A stretch of DNA of 35,497 nt from an uncultured bacterium (GTDB lineage: Bacteria > Myxococcota_A > Bradymonadia > Bradymonadales > Bradymonadaceae), in NCBI GenBank assembly GCA_937981985.1, contig CALJNB010000030.1, forward strand, positions 1-35,497. Direction: 5' to 3'. This document shows, in pieces, positions 1 through 8,723 of this stretch. The translations under genes were made by a program, and so were the position numbers. The stretch's first letter is position 1. Each line of letters opens with the position of its first letter. The notes beneath the pieces were generated by a model. The model worked only from the letters and a program-made list of their open reading frames with translations. It made no database searches and was not told the DNA's origin.

Positions 1-723
1 GTAAGCTGCTGGGGCGGGAGTCTCTCCGCGGATTGGGATTCGCCACCTGGGGATTTTATTCAAGTTAGTTTGGGGTTTCAATATACGTGTGGAATTAGGA
101 GGAATGATGGCCAGATCTTCTGCTGGGGATATGATGGTGCACCGGGGACGAACGCCCCGTCTGGGTCTTTTATTCAACTCAGTGTCGGATATGCTGAGCA
201 CGCCTGCGGAATTAAAACCAATCGTGAGATCGAATGCTGGGGAAGCAATTCTGATGGACAGTCCACCCCACCCCCGGGGCTTTTCATTCAAGTGGGGGCA
301 GGTATTCAACACTCATGTGGACTGAAAATGAATGGAGAGATCGAATGTTGGGGAAGTGATGCGGACGGGCAGGCGACGCCCCCGACGGGATCTTTTACTC
401 AGCTAAGCGTTGGGTATGGATACTCCTGCGCGGTTAAGGCGAACGGGGATATCAGTTGTTGGGGACGCAATACTATGGGGCAGGCCACCCCACCTGCTGG
501 GTCTTTCCTTCAAGTTAGTGTATCTTGGGGGAGCTTTTCCTGCGGGCTGAAGTCAAATGGAGAGATCGAATGTTGGGGAAACGAACAGTATGCAAATGTG
601 ACGCCTCCCACGGGGCCTTTTACCCAAATTAGTGTCGGGGGAGGACATGGGTGCGGGCTAAGGGCAAATGGAGAAATCGCATGTTGGGGATCCAATATGT
701 ATGGACAGGCGACGCCCCCCTAA
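1..723 (+). CDS. RCC1-like beta-propeller repeat protein, C-terminal part
   Basis: The reading frame is open from base 1, so the N-terminus lies outside the window. About 240 residues are visible and end at TAA 721-723. The sequence is a tandem array of repeats of 37-38 residues, each with a core ending in I-x-C-W-G, followed by a TPPxGxFxQxSxG stretch and an HxCGxxxNG turn. Seven CWG cores are visible, and successive ones lie 111 or 114 bases apart. This is the RCC1/BNR-type propeller repeat common in secreted proteins of Myxococcota and relatives. In bacteria such repeats usually form extracellular binding propellers, so an adhesion or recognition role is inferred and no ligand can be named. 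The two conserved Cys per repeat suggest disulfides and an extracytoplasmic location. The protein ends with a half repeat (GQATPP), consistent with circular closure of a propeller. The family is likely; the function is unknown. Confidence 0.8.
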   Translation, partial: VSCWGGSLSADWDSPPGDFIQVSLGFQYTCGIRRNDGQIFCWGYDGAPGTNAPSGSFIQLSVGYAEHACGIKTNREIECWGSNSDGQSTPPPGLFIQVGAGIQHSCGLKMNGEIECWGSDADGQATPPTGSFTQLSVGYGYSCAVKANGDISCWGRNTMGQATPPAGSFLQVSVSWGSFSCGLKSNGEIECWGNEQYANVTPPTGPFTQISVGGGHGCGLRANGEIACWGSNMYGQATPP

Positions 724-764
724 AGCAGTATTCTTAACACGTACAAAGTGGGGGTTTGTTGATT

Positions 765-1661
765 TCATTCTAAAAACAACGATTCGTTTTCGTCGTGCAC
801 CGGCGGCGATGCGCTAATCGACCCGAGGTAAAAGATACCTTGCCACCGCTCTGTTTGAGAGGTGTTGCGTTCAACAAATTGATCTGTACCGCGATCTATG
901 CCCGCCATCGTTGTCGGTCCACAACCTTTGTCCGTACACACCCACGCTGTACCACCCGAATAGGCGTTGTTAAGTGAAACCATTTTTGGGAATTGATTCC
1001 GGACATGCCAGGCCATCCATCTTTGATTATCGATTCGGGCGTGCATATTTCCGGCGATGATAAAGGTTATTGTTTTTTCGATTTCAATGGTGGTCAATTT
1101 TTTAATAATGTTTGAGGCCATGCCTTGGTCACGAGCACGAGGATCCGGATCTGAGGTGTGGTCGAATGCGAAAACATCTATAATTCTTCCTTCGCTTCTC
1201 AGTTTTCGCAGGTCGACAAGAAGCTGAAGCATAGCCTTACTTGCGCGACCATCGCGATATTCCCAAAAGCGGTGCGTGAGAAGTTTGGCAACATCATCGG
1301 GCGTCCCATCTGAATTCATAAAAGTAGTAAGAGTTGCTGTCATGATGTCAGGAATTTCGAGCCCAACGACGACAGGAGTATTTTTCACCGATGTTACGAG
1401 ATTTGAAATTAAACGTGGTACTTCACGGGTACCATGAATCTCCCCAAAAATTGTAATTTCGCCGGGTTGGAGAAGTTTATCGAATCCCTTTCCGATGTTC
1501 GTTTTGCCCTCATTCTCAACTGCCAAATATCGAACGTCACTTGTTTGGTTTTGAGGCGGGCTGGATGTTGCCGGCTTAAAGTTCAGATAGACCGCCCCCA
1601 ATCCAATGCAAAGTGCAAGCCCGGCCATTTTAAATTTCAATTTCGTCGGTATCGATATCAC
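765..1661 (-). CDS. ChaN-like (DUF399) membrane-anchored or secreted protein
   Basis: This 298-residue protein has an N-terminal hydrophobic segment at about residues 11-27, which is an uncleaved anchor or signal peptide. The mature part belongs to the ChaN/TraB-like fold. An early GEIHG motif (Glu74, His76) is followed by a GLEIPD strand and a late AGNMHAR motif, which together supply the conserved acidic and His residues of the family. ChaN of Campylobacter binds haem, but many members have no proven function, so haem or metal handling is only a possibility. The start is GTG at 1661, supported by GGAG five bases upstream. The gene lies 33 bases downstream of mpl on the same strand, so co-transcription is likely. 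I see no functional link to peptidoglycan recycling beyond the shared position. Confidence 0.75.
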   Translation of the reverse strand: MISIPTKLKFKMAGLALCIGLGAVYLNFKPATSSPPQNQTSDVRYLAVENEGKTNIGKGFDKLLQPGEITIFGEIHGTREVPRLISNLVTSVKNTPVVVGLEIPDIMTATLTTFMNSDGTPDDVAKLLTHRFWEYRDGRASKAMLQLLVDLRKLRSEGRIIDVFAFDHTSDPDPRARDQGMASNIIKKLTTIEIEKTITFIIAGNMHARIDNQRWMAWHVRNQFPKMVSLNNAYSGGTAWVCTDKGCGPTTMAGIDRGTDQFVERNTSQTERWQGIFYLGSISASPPVHDENESLFLE

Positions 1662-1694
1662 AAGTGCTCCAGTTGTCGGCCTTCAGTTGGCTTT

Positions 1695-3134
1695 TTACTG
1701 CACGTTTATAGCGTCGGCTATCTTCTGATGCAAACCACCAAAGGAAGAACCGGATAAACCAACAACAATATCTCCGGCTTTTGCATTCTTTGCTACAAAG
1801 GCTGCGATATCGTCAACATGTTCAATAAGTTCGATTGGGGTGTTTGTATTCGAAATATCATCTACAAGTTTACTAATACTCAGTAGTTTTTCTGGCGGAA
1901 GGTCATCGTCCTTACTCCAAGGTTTGGATATGACGACTTGGTCAGCAAGCGAAAGTGCCCTTGGGTAATCATCTTGGAAAACGGCCCGTCTGGATGTGTT
2001 GCTTTTCGCCTCAAAAATGCCCCATATCTTATTATTCGGAAAACGTTTTCGCATCGCGGCCAGCGTTGCCTCAACCGCGGTTGGGTGATGTGCGAAATCA
2101 TCAAAAATTTTAATGCCTTTTACATCAGCAATAAGTTCTTGTCGTTTTTTGACCGACTTAAATTTCTTGAGTCCTTCTTTTACGACTTCAAGATCGATAC
2201 CTTCGTCTAGACAGATTCCAATGGCACCTAACATATTTCGTAGATTAAATTCACCAACCATCGGGAGTTCGAATCGTCCTAAATCTTTTTCCATGAAATT
2301 GACGTCACAGCTGATGGTTTCGCCGTACTTAATGTTAGTAGCACGTAGGTGATTGTTCTCCCCAAGCCCAAAAGTATAACGGACACAGTCTCGCTTTTCA
2401 CTGACCTCCAAAGCATTCGCATCATCCCCATTGACCCATAAGGTTCCGTCCTCTGGAATGAGTTGAACCATTCTCTGGAAGACATGCTTAACGGCATCTA
2501 GGTCAGGATAGATATCTGCGTGATCGAATTCGATATTGTTGATCGTGGCACGGTAAGGAGAGTAATGCCAAAATTTGGGGACTTTATCAAAGTAGGCTGT
2601 ATCGTATTCGTCTCCTTCAACGACAAATAGATCGCTTCCTAAACGAAAGTTTGACTCAAAATTTCCGGTAATTCCTCCCACAAAGAAGCTTGGGTCACAA
2701 TTTGCGTGAAAAAGGCACCAAGCTATCAAACTTGTAGTTGTCGTTTTTCCGTGGGTGCCGGTGACAACGATATTGTTGCCTTTACGCATAAAGAAATGAC
2801 AGAGCGCTTCTGGGAAACTTAGATGAGCGATACCACGCTCTCGCATAGTAATAGCGTCCGCATAGCTTGATCGACATACGTTGCCAACCACGACTAAATC
2901 GGGATTCCAATCGAGATTTTTTTCATCATAGCCAATCATGATATCAATGCCTTGATCTTCTAACCACGTACTCATAGGCGGATAGGCCATCTTATCAGAT
3001 CCCTTCACATCAAAGCCTTTAGACTTCAACATCGCCGCAAGACTGCCCATAGCGGTACCGGCAATGCCGATGATGTGAATTTTTTGAATATTGTCGGGTA
3101 ATTTAGGGAATGCCCTACGGTTTTCAGCAGTCAT
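1695..3134 (-). CDS. mpl: UDP-N-acetylmuramate:L-Ala-gamma-D-Glu-meso-DAP ligase (Mpl)
   Basis: Mpl is a cytoplasmic ATP-dependent ligase of peptidoglycan recycling. It joins the recovered tripeptide L-Ala-D-Glu-meso-DAP to UDP-MurNAc. The 479-residue protein shows the Mur ligase plan: an N-terminal Rossmann domain with IHIIGIAGTAMG (residues 19-30) and GSDK, the P-loop GTHGKTTTTS at about 126-135, the central motif NNIEFDHADIYPDL, and the C-terminal FDDFAHHPTA motif. The HIIGIAGTAMG start and the EGDEYDTAYFDKVPKFWHY stretch favour Mpl over MurC. The length is slightly above the usual 450-460 residues. The ATG at 3134 is preceded by AGGAT six bases away. The gene is divergent from the metallopeptidase at 3239 and is followed by the ChaN-like gene. 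Its presence implies meso-DAP peptidoglycan. Confidence 0.95.
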   Translation of the reverse strand: MTAENRRAFPKLPDNIQKIHIIGIAGTAMGSLAAMLKSKGFDVKGSDKMAYPPMSTWLEDQGIDIMIGYDEKNLDWNPDLVVVGNVCRSSYADAITMRERGIAHLSFPEALCHFFMRKGNNIVVTGTHGKTTTTSLIAWCLFHANCDPSFFVGGITGNFESNFRLGSDLFVVEGDEYDTAYFDKVPKFWHYSPYRATINNIEFDHADIYPDLDAVKHVFQRMVQLIPEDGTLWVNGDDANALEVSEKRDCVRYTFGLGENNHLRATNIKYGETISCDVNFMEKDLGRFELPMVGEFNLRNMLGAIGICLDEGIDLEVVKEGLKKFKSVKKRQELIADVKGIKIFDDFAHHPTAVEATLAAMRKRFPNNKIWGIFEAKSNTSRRAVFQDDYPRALSLADQVVISKPWSKDDDLPPEKLLSISKLVDDISNTNTPIELIEHVDDIAAFVAKNAKAGDIVVGLSGSSFGGLHQKIADAINVQ

Positions 3135-3198
3135 GATATCCTTTTTATTTTTGGTGATTCATAGTAACCATAATCGTAGATAACGAAACAAAATGACG

Positions 3199-3225
3199 AA
3201 AGTCAAAAGTTAAAAGTCAAAAGTT
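3199..3225 (+). repeat. Tandem 14-base direct repeat in mpl / metallopeptidase divergent promoter region
   Basis: The 13-base unit AAAGTCAAAAGTT occurs at 3199-3211 and again at 3213-3225, a period of 14 with one A between. It sits just upstream of the probable ribosome binding site GAGAG (3226-3230) of the metallopeptidase, in the 104-base region between divergent genes. It could be a regulator site or a replication-slippage repeat; nothing in the sequence decides between these. Confidence 0.6.
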
Positions 3226-3238
3226 GAGAGTAGAAACT

Positions 3239-3931
3239 ATGATGCAATATCTTCCATATATTTTAGGCGGCGTTTTCGCCCTCATTTCGGCATTTGTAAG
3301 CCGGAAGTTACAATCAAAATTTGCGCACTACTCCCGCGTTCAACTTGAAAACGGGTTGACCGGAGCACAGATTGCACAAAAGATGTTAGACGATAACGAA
3401 ATTACTGACGTTCAAGTGATTTCCACCCCAGGGCAACTTACAGATCATTACGATCCTAGAAACAAAACGGTCAACCTTAGTGAAGTCGTTTATGGACACG
3501 CGAACGCTGCAGCGGCTGCGGTAGCAGCCCATGAATGTGGACACGCGATTCAACACCATACAGCCTATTCTTGGTTGACGCTTCGATCCAAACTTGTTCC
3601 CGTAGTCGGAATCGCATCGAAGTATTTGAGCTTCGTCATTATGGCAGGGTTTGCGATACTCGCGATGACAAATAACGCCATCGTTCTGATGCTCGGTATA
3701 GCGTTGTTTGCGGCAACGACTTTTTTCTCTGTGGTAACTTTACCGGTTGAGTTTGATGCCAGTAAACGTGCGCTGGATTGGCTCGAAAAAGAGAACATGG
3801 TTAACAAAGATGAATATGCTGGCGCAAAGGACGCCTTAAAATGGGCAGCATCGACTTATGTCGTTGCTGCATTGGGCTCGATTGCAAATCTTCTCTATTA
3901 CGTATCCATGCTCAGCGGTCGCCGTCGTTAA
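3239..3931 (+). CDS. Zinc metallopeptidase, YugP family (membrane)
   Basis: This 230-residue membrane protein belongs to the neutral zinc metallopeptidase family typified by Bacillus YugP. A first hydrophobic segment lies at residues 4-20. The catalytic motif AAHECGHAIQHH has zinc-binding His98 and His102 with Glu99 as general base. Hydrophobic segments follow the motif at roughly 120-165, and another lies near the C-terminus (VVAALGSIANLLYYVSML). The VTLPVEFDASKRALDWL stretch is typical of the family and carries the conserved Asp/Glu after the second helix pair. The cellular substrate of YugP-like enzymes is poorly known. I chose ATG 3239 over the in-frame TTG 3224, because the TTG lies inside the 14-base direct repeat while GAGAG at 3226-3230 fits the ATG. 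ATG 3242 is an equal alternative. The gene is monocistronic and ends at a strong terminator. Confidence 0.88.
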   Translation: MMQYLPYILGGVFALISAFVSRKLQSKFAHYSRVQLENGLTGAQIAQKMLDDNEITDVQVISTPGQLTDHYDPRNKTVNLSEVVYGHANAAAAAVAAHECGHAIQHHTAYSWLTLRSKLVPVVGIASKYLSFVIMAGFAILAMTNNAIVLMLGIALFAATTFFSVVTLPVEFDASKRALDWLEKENMVNKDEYAGAKDALKWAASTYVVAALGSIANLLYYVSMLSGRRR

Positions 3932-3947
3932 CAGCGAATTCAGTCAT

Positions 3948-3982
3948 AAAAAAAAGCACCTTCTCGAAGGTGCTTTTTTTTT
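3948..3982. terminator. Bidirectional Rho-independent terminator
   Basis: A perfect hairpin, GCACCTTCTCGAAGGTGC (3956-3973), is flanked by eight A on the left and nine T on the right. It therefore works as an intrinsic terminator on both strands. It lies between the convergent metallopeptidase (ends 3931) and the Kazal lipoprotein (ends 4015) and serves both. Confidence 0.93.
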
Positions 3983-4014
3983 ATGGTTTTTATCTCAATC
4001 ATTTCAGGGATTCT

Positions 4015-5802
4015 TTAGCGGCGTCGGCAGGTCGTCGGGTTCACACAACGGCCGTAACATCCATTGACAACCTTAGCGATGCGTCCTCCACGACATCTAG
4101 GTTCGCGGCGATTACATGTTACTTGTGAACCATCTCCACATCTAGGCGTCGTTGGCGCACATGCACCTTGGCTCATGACCGATGCGCCGGCAGCTTTGGC
4201 TAAACATGGGTTTGCATAAGTAACACCGTCACAGCCGCAAACCGGATCGGTATGTTGGGTACATATTTGTGGGGCGCTTACACATGTACCACCGAGATCG
4301 GTTGCCCCACACGACGCTGAAATATCGAACTCACAAAACTGGCCCGATGGACAGGGCGCGCTTCCTCTGGTTCCACAAGCGGTTACGACAGGCGCACATT
4401 CACCCTTACTGACAACTGACGCGCTTGCAGCTTTTGCCTCACATTCGTTGCCGTAGGTCACACCGTCACATCCACAGACCGGAGCGTACTGTTGAGTGCA
4501 AACCTGAGGGATTTCAGTACAAGTACCTGGTGCGTCAAAAGAGCCGCAGGCTGCTGGGACATCGTAGTTGCAAAAAGATCCAGCCGCACATGTACCACCA
4601 CCGAATCCTCCACATGAAACTGGGTTACAGGTGGTAGAGTCTACACAGGATCCGTAACAGCCATTGACGATTTCAGCGACTTGACCAGGAGGACAGACGG
4701 GTTCTGCTCTTCGACAGACAAGTTGTGAACCATCGCCGCAAGCGGGGGCGGGACAGGCACCAAGACTTACAACTGAAACGCTTGCTGCTTTTGCTCTACA
4801 ACTATTTGAATAAGTTACCCCGTCACATCCACAAACTGGATCAACGTGGGCGGTGCAAATTTCTGGCGCGCTAACACAGCTGCCACCAAGATCGGTTGCG
4901 CCACATGCCGCCGAAATATCGAATTCACAAAATTGGTCTGAAGGACAGGGAGAACTTCCTCGGGTTCCACATGCGGTCACGATTGGCTCACAAGCACCCG
5001 TGCTCACAACAGAGGCGCCGGCCATATTTGCCATACACTCGTTTCCGTAAGTTACGCCGTCACATCCGCAGACGGGATCGAATTGCTGAGTACAGCCACC
5101 CGGGATTTCCGTACAGGTACCGGTAGCATCGAAAGACCCACACGCCGCTGCCAAATCGTAGTTACAAAATGAACCTTCGGCACATAATTTACCGATAATG
5201 CCTCCACACGTCACGGCGTTACAAGTGTTGGCGTCAACGCATGATCCGTAACAACCGTTTATTACTTCAGCGACTTGTCCCGATGGGCAGTTAGGTTCGG
5301 CTCTTCTACAAGTAAGTTGCGAACCGTCACCACATTGAGGTAGATCGGTTTCGCACTCGCCTTTACTAACCACTGATGCACTAGCAGCCTTTGCCATACA
5401 TTCGTTTCCGTAAGTCACACCGTCACAACCGCAGACTGGAGCGTATTGTTTAGTGCAGATTTCAGGAATTTCTGTGCATGTTCCTGGGGCGTCAAATGAA
5501 CCACAAGCGGCCGGAATATCGTATTCGCAGAATTGGTCTGCGGGACATGTCGCACTTCCAAGCGTTCCGCACGTAGTAACAACCGGCGCACAATCAGGAT
5601 CTGGCTTTTGACAAAAAGTGTCGCAGACACCATCGCCGTACCAGTTGAAAATTTTACAATAATCAAATCTGAGGCTTAGTTCGCCGATTTTAGATGCTTC
5701 TTCTTTGGTGATTTCTTCACTGGGTTTCGATTCGGTTTCTAAAGCCGCTTCGCACGAGCTCAGAAAGGTTAGTAAACCTATAGCAATCAATATTTTTTTC
5801 AT
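4015..5802 (-). CDS. Lipoprotein with five Kazal-type inhibitor domains
   Basis: This 595-residue secreted lipoprotein starts [17 protein letters not shown], with a signal peptidase II lipobox LSSC. I chose ATG 5802 over the upstream TTG at 5814, because GGAT lies just upstream and the signal peptide begins there. The mature part is Cys-rich and modular. Five units each pair a C-x-x-QFCEYD or SFCNYD-type segment with a Kazal domain recognised by [14 protein letters not shown] and a closing VVSxGxC. Three units of another type (CGDGSQ, then a GCYGxC loop and TCN) are interspersed and end the protein. Kazal domains are canonical serine-protease inhibitors. Aligned to ovomucoid, the predicted P1 residues in order are Lys, Gln, Ala, Gln, Gln. 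The likely role is protection against extracellular proteases or binding at the cell surface (inference). The gene shares its terminator with the convergent metallopeptidase. Confidence 0.88.
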   Translation of the reverse strand: MKKILIAIGLLTFLSSCEAALETESKPSEEITKEEASKIGELSLRFDYCKIFNWYGDGVCDTFCQKPDPDCAPVVTTCGTLGSATCPADQFCEYDIPAACGSFDAPGTCTEIPEICTKQYAPVCGCDGVTYGNECMAKAASASVVSKGECETDLPQCGDGSQLTCRRAEPNCPSGQVAEVINGCYGSCVDANTCNAVTCGGIIGKLCAEGSFCNYDLAAACGSFDATGTCTEIPGGCTQQFDPVCGCDGVTYGNECMANMAGASVVSTGACEPIVTACGTRGSSPCPSDQFCEFDISAACGATDLGGSCVSAPEICTAHVDPVCGCDGVTYSNSCRAKAASVSVVSLGACPAPACGDGSQLVCRRAEPVCPPGQVAEIVNGCYGSCVDSTTCNPVSCGGFGGGTCAAGSFCNYDVPAACGSFDAPGTCTEIPQVCTQQYAPVCGCDGVTYGNECEAKAASASVVSKGECAPVVTACGTRGSAPCPSGQFCEFDISASCGATDLGGTCVSAPQICTQHTDPVCGCDGVTYANPCLAKAAGASVMSQGACAPTTPRCGDGSQVTCNRREPRCRGGRIAKVVNGCYGRCVNPTTCRRR

Positions 5803-5863
5803 TAGGGTATCCAAAATTTTTGGTTAAATTAAAATGCGTCTTACGGGCGGCAACCTAGCTATT

Positions 5864-5879
5864 TTGAAATTCGTTTCAA
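5864..5879. repeat. Short inverted repeat with TTCG loop
   Basis: TTGAAA-TTCG-TTTCAA is a perfect 6-base inverted repeat in the 187-base region between the Kazal lipoprotein and rnhB, which diverge from it. It is followed by an AT-rich tract (5881-5902). It may be an operator or a weak hairpin; the stem is too AT-rich for a convincing terminator. Nothing else distinct was seen in this gap. Confidence 0.35.
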
Positions 5880-5989
5880 GCTTTATTTTATTTATTTTTT
5901 AAGCTCTGGATCTTAGGTGAGATTTTTCAAGATTTGCGATAGCGTCGCGTCGTTGTTGACCGCTTTGCTCAAAATTGAGAACTAAAAAA

Positions 5990-6679
5990 ATGAAACAAAT
6001 AAGCCTATTACCAGACAAAAATCTAAGCGAACTCGGCGATATCGAAAGCTGGTGTATCGAACAAGAATACACCTTTGTTATTGGAGTCGATGAGGCGGGC
6101 AGAGGTCCTCTAGCGGGGCCAGTTTACGCAGGGGCTGTGGCCCTGTTCCTCGATAAACTCGATCAACCCTGGGTGGGAAAGCTAAACGATTCAAAGAAAC
6201 TAAAAGAAGAAGCACGACACGAATCGTACACACAAATCAAGGAAAACGCTCTCGCTTTTGCGGTTGCATCTTCGGATGAAAAGGAAATTGATGAAATCAA
6301 TATCTTGCAGGCAAGCTTGCTTGCAATGAAGCGTGCGGTTGAAGATGTGGTTCAACAAGTCGGCCGAGAGCCAGATTGTGTATTCGTTGATGGGAATAAA
6401 GAGATCGACGTAACCTACAACCAGGAAACGCTCATCAAAGGAGATAGCCGTTCGCGTTCGATCGCCGCGGGTTCTATTTTGGCGAAGACTGACCGAGATC
6501 TACTTTTACAAGAGATGGATAAAACGTGGCCCGAATATGGCTTTGCATCACACAAAGGATACGGAACGAAAAAACATCGAGAAGCGATTAAAGAACACGG
6601 GCCGTGTCTTCATCATCGACTCAGTTTTGCGGGAGTACGCGAGCATCTTGATAGACTCAGAGAAACGCCCAACCCATAA
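5990..6679 (+). CDS. rnhB: Ribonuclease HII
   Basis: RNase HII cleaves the RNA strand of RNA-DNA hybrids and single ribonucleotides in DNA. The 229-residue protein has the hallmark VDEAGRGPLAGPV (catalytic Asp34 and Glu35). It also has the internal FVDGN and GDSRSRSIAAGSILAKTDRD blocks, which hold the remaining acidic residues, and the C-terminal HKGYGTKKHREAIKEHG and HRLSF motifs of the family. I chose ATG 5990 over TTG 5975; TTGAGAA upstream is a weak ribosome binding site. The gene converges on the multifunctional beta-oxidation gene with a single base between the two stop codons. Length and motifs are normal, so the call is firm. Confidence 0.96.
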   Translation: MKQISLLPDKNLSELGDIESWCIEQEYTFVIGVDEAGRGPLAGPVYAGAVALFLDKLDQPWVGKLNDSKKLKEEARHESYTQIKENALAFAVASSDEKEIDEINILQASLLAMKRAVEDVVQQVGREPDCVFVDGNKEIDVTYNQETLIKGDSRSRSIAAGSILAKTDRDLLLQEMDKTWPEYGFASHKGYGTKKHREAIKEHGPCLHHRLSFAGVREHLDRLRETPNP

Positions 6680-6680
6680 T

Positions 6681-8714
6681 TTAGGTCGCCGATATTTCCG
6701 CGAGACCGTCCTTGATAACAAGCACTCCATCTTGATTCACGACGATGAATTCGAACTCTGTCGAGGATTTTCCCTGCCAGATTCTTGTGGTCAATGTCCA
6801 GCCCGGTAAAACAGGTTTGGAGAAACGAACCTTCAATCGCTTCAGACGACTTGTATCTTCCCCACAGACACCATTGATTATGGCACGACCGGCAAAAGCC
6901 ATTGTACAAAGACCATGTGAAATTACGGACGGGAATCCCGAGGTGTTTGCGCCTTGCTCGTCCACGTGGAGTGGGTTTTTGTCGTCGGAGGCAGCGGCGT
7001 ACTGTTTGATAAGATCGGTGGAGATTGCTTGGCTTTCTTCAAATAGAAGATCGCCGGTGTTAGGTCCCGGAACGACTTTGTTCTCTGTTGTTTTATTCGA
7101 CCTAATAAATACTTTCGATGTGATCTCGACGGCGGGTTGTCCTTCAAACATTAACTTTTGATCAATCTGAACGCTTTGTCCTCCCGAGTTCTCCTCAACG
7201 TTTCCAATTTCTGATCGTGGCGCTACAAGATCCCATGGGCGAAGCTGCCGATGAAAATACATATCTTGTTCCCCATGAACCAAGCGCGACGCATCTACAT
7301 TCAATTCCGGATCTAACAATGCTTCTAACATTATTCCTCGAAGTGGTTTGACCGAAAACATTGGCGGAGCAACAGCATCTTTGCCCTCATAATCTGAATT
7401 TCCGTCTTCGGTTGCAGCAGCATACGCCTGCATGTGAGAAGGTTCTACGAAAACCGCTTCTCCGCGATACTTTCGACCGATGGCATTGACGTTTAATCCG
7501 TTGGTACTTTTTGTTTCAACAACAGATTCTACGTTGGTTGCACCTAGATCAAAACACTGCGCAAATTTCATCAACGCTTCCATATTATCCGTGGACATTT
7601 TTCCTTTCATAAATGCCTGTTGCGGATCTAGCCGACCCGCGGCGAGTTCCAGAAGCGTTTTAGCTTCATCTACTTTTATCGTTCCGGTAGTTGGTGTTGC
7701 GGTTCCTGGAACGTATTCGGATTTACCATTTTCGACAATTAGCGAATAAGGTGTTCCGCCTACATCGAACACTAATTTCGCGTTCCAGGATCCGGCGCGG
7801 TCTGCTTTGAAAGTGGCAGGAAGTTGTTCGAATAAAACACTAAGTTGCGGATTGTTCTCGACCACTGGATTCGCTTTTTCTTCCAACGCCGTTATTTCTC
7901 CAAAGCGTCGTCCAACATCGCTTGGTTTCCAGCGTTGTTCTGCTCCCAAGTCTACGCCATTGGTCTGGTCAACAAACCATTCGAAATAGTGGGAACCGTG
8001 CGCGCCAAAAATACGACCACTTATCGATTTCGCCTCTTCACTTCCAAGCCAGCAAACAAGAGGGGCGATGTCTTCGGGTTCAAATGTAGAAGGTACGGCG
8101 GCCAGCTCATCTGTCATTCGGGTCTTCGCCACCGGTGCGATCGCGTTGACGTTGATTCCTAGTTTTCGCCCCTCGATTCCAAGGGACCGCGTAAGTCCGG
8201 CAATTCCAGCTTTTGCGGCAGCATAATTGGACTGACCGAAATTTCCTTTTAGGCCTGAATAAGAACTTGTGTTGATAACGGTTCCGCTGCCCGATTTGGC
8301 TAATGCCGGGAAGGCTGCTTTGGTTACCAAATAAGTTCCTCTGAGGTGGACATCGACTACCATATCAAACATTTCGTCTGTCATTTTGACAAAGGTTTTG
8401 TCGCGAAGTACCCCGGCGTTATTGATAACAATATCTAATGTTCCAAAGGCGTTTATCGCGTCGTCGACCATCGATTGCGCATCTTCTTTACTGCAGACCG
8501 AACCATGGTTGGCGATCGCTTCTCCTCCGTTTTCTTTAATTTCGGCAACAACTTTGTCAGCCATTGAAGGGTCCGAACCATCGCCGCTTCGGTCCCCACC
8601 GAGATCGTTGACGACAACTTTTGCGCCTTCCTTCGCGTAAAGAATTGCGTAAGCGCGTCCGAGCCCACCGCCGGCGCCAGTAATGAGTGCAACTTTTCCG
8701 TCTAATAATCCCAT
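6681..8714 (-). CDS. Multifunctional beta-oxidation enzyme: SDR - SCP2 - MaoC hydratase
   Basis: This 677-residue fusion resembles the peroxisomal multifunctional enzyme type 2. Residues 1 to about 290 are a short-chain dehydrogenase with TGAGGGLG (12-19), NNAG (98-101), Ser150/151 and the Tyr164-x3-Lys168 pair. They closely resemble the (R)-3-hydroxyacyl-CoA dehydrogenase domain of HSD17B4. Residues of about 290-390 are a sterol carrier protein 2 domain (AFMKGKMSTDNMEALMKF). Residues of about 405-677 are a double hot-dog MaoC enoyl-CoA hydratase 2 with the DxNPxH active-site motif at 578-583. It should hydrate trans-2-enoyl-CoA to (R)-3-hydroxyacyl-CoA and oxidise that to the 3-ketoacyl-CoA, while SCP2 binds lipid. 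In animal MFE-2 the SCP2 domain is C-terminal; here it is in the middle. The gene follows the thiolase by 9 bases, with AGGAG before ATG 8714, and the thiolase completes the cycle. Confidence 0.92.
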   Translation of the reverse strand: MGLLDGKVALITGAGGGLGRAYAILYAKEGAKVVVNDLGGDRSGDGSDPSMADKVVAEIKENGGEAIANHGSVCSKEDAQSMVDDAINAFGTLDIVINNAGVLRDKTFVKMTDEMFDMVVDVHLRGTYLVTKAAFPALAKSGSGTVINTSSYSGLKGNFGQSNYAAAKAGIAGLTRSLGIEGRKLGINVNAIAPVAKTRMTDELAAVPSTFEPEDIAPLVCWLGSEEAKSISGRIFGAHGSHYFEWFVDQTNGVDLGAEQRWKPSDVGRRFGEITALEEKANPVVENNPQLSVLFEQLPATFKADRAGSWNAKLVFDVGGTPYSLIVENGKSEYVPGTATPTTGTIKVDEAKTLLELAAGRLDPQQAFMKGKMSTDNMEALMKFAQCFDLGATNVESVVETKSTNGLNVNAIGRKYRGEAVFVEPSHMQAYAAATEDGNSDYEGKDAVAPPMFSVKPLRGIMLEALLDPELNVDASRLVHGEQDMYFHRQLRPWDLVAPRSEIGNVEENSGGQSVQIDQKLMFEGQPAVEITSKVFIRSNKTTENKVVPGPNTGDLLFEESQAISTDLIKQYAAASDDKNPLHVDEQGANTSGFPSVISHGLCTMAFAGRAIINGVCGEDTSRLKRLKVRFSKPVLPGWTLTTRIWQGKSSTEFEFIVVNQDGVLVIKDGLAEISAT

Positions 8715-8723
8715 TCCTAACTC

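Noticed and set aside
3224..3238. TTG start giving five extra residues for the metallopeptidase
   Set aside because: The TTG is inside the direct repeat, and the likely ribosome binding site lies after it, so ATG 3239 is better.
5864..5902. Hairpin followed by a T/A-rich tract as a terminator
   Set aside because: The stem has six mostly A-T pairs, and the genes on either side diverge from here, so no transcript should end at this place.
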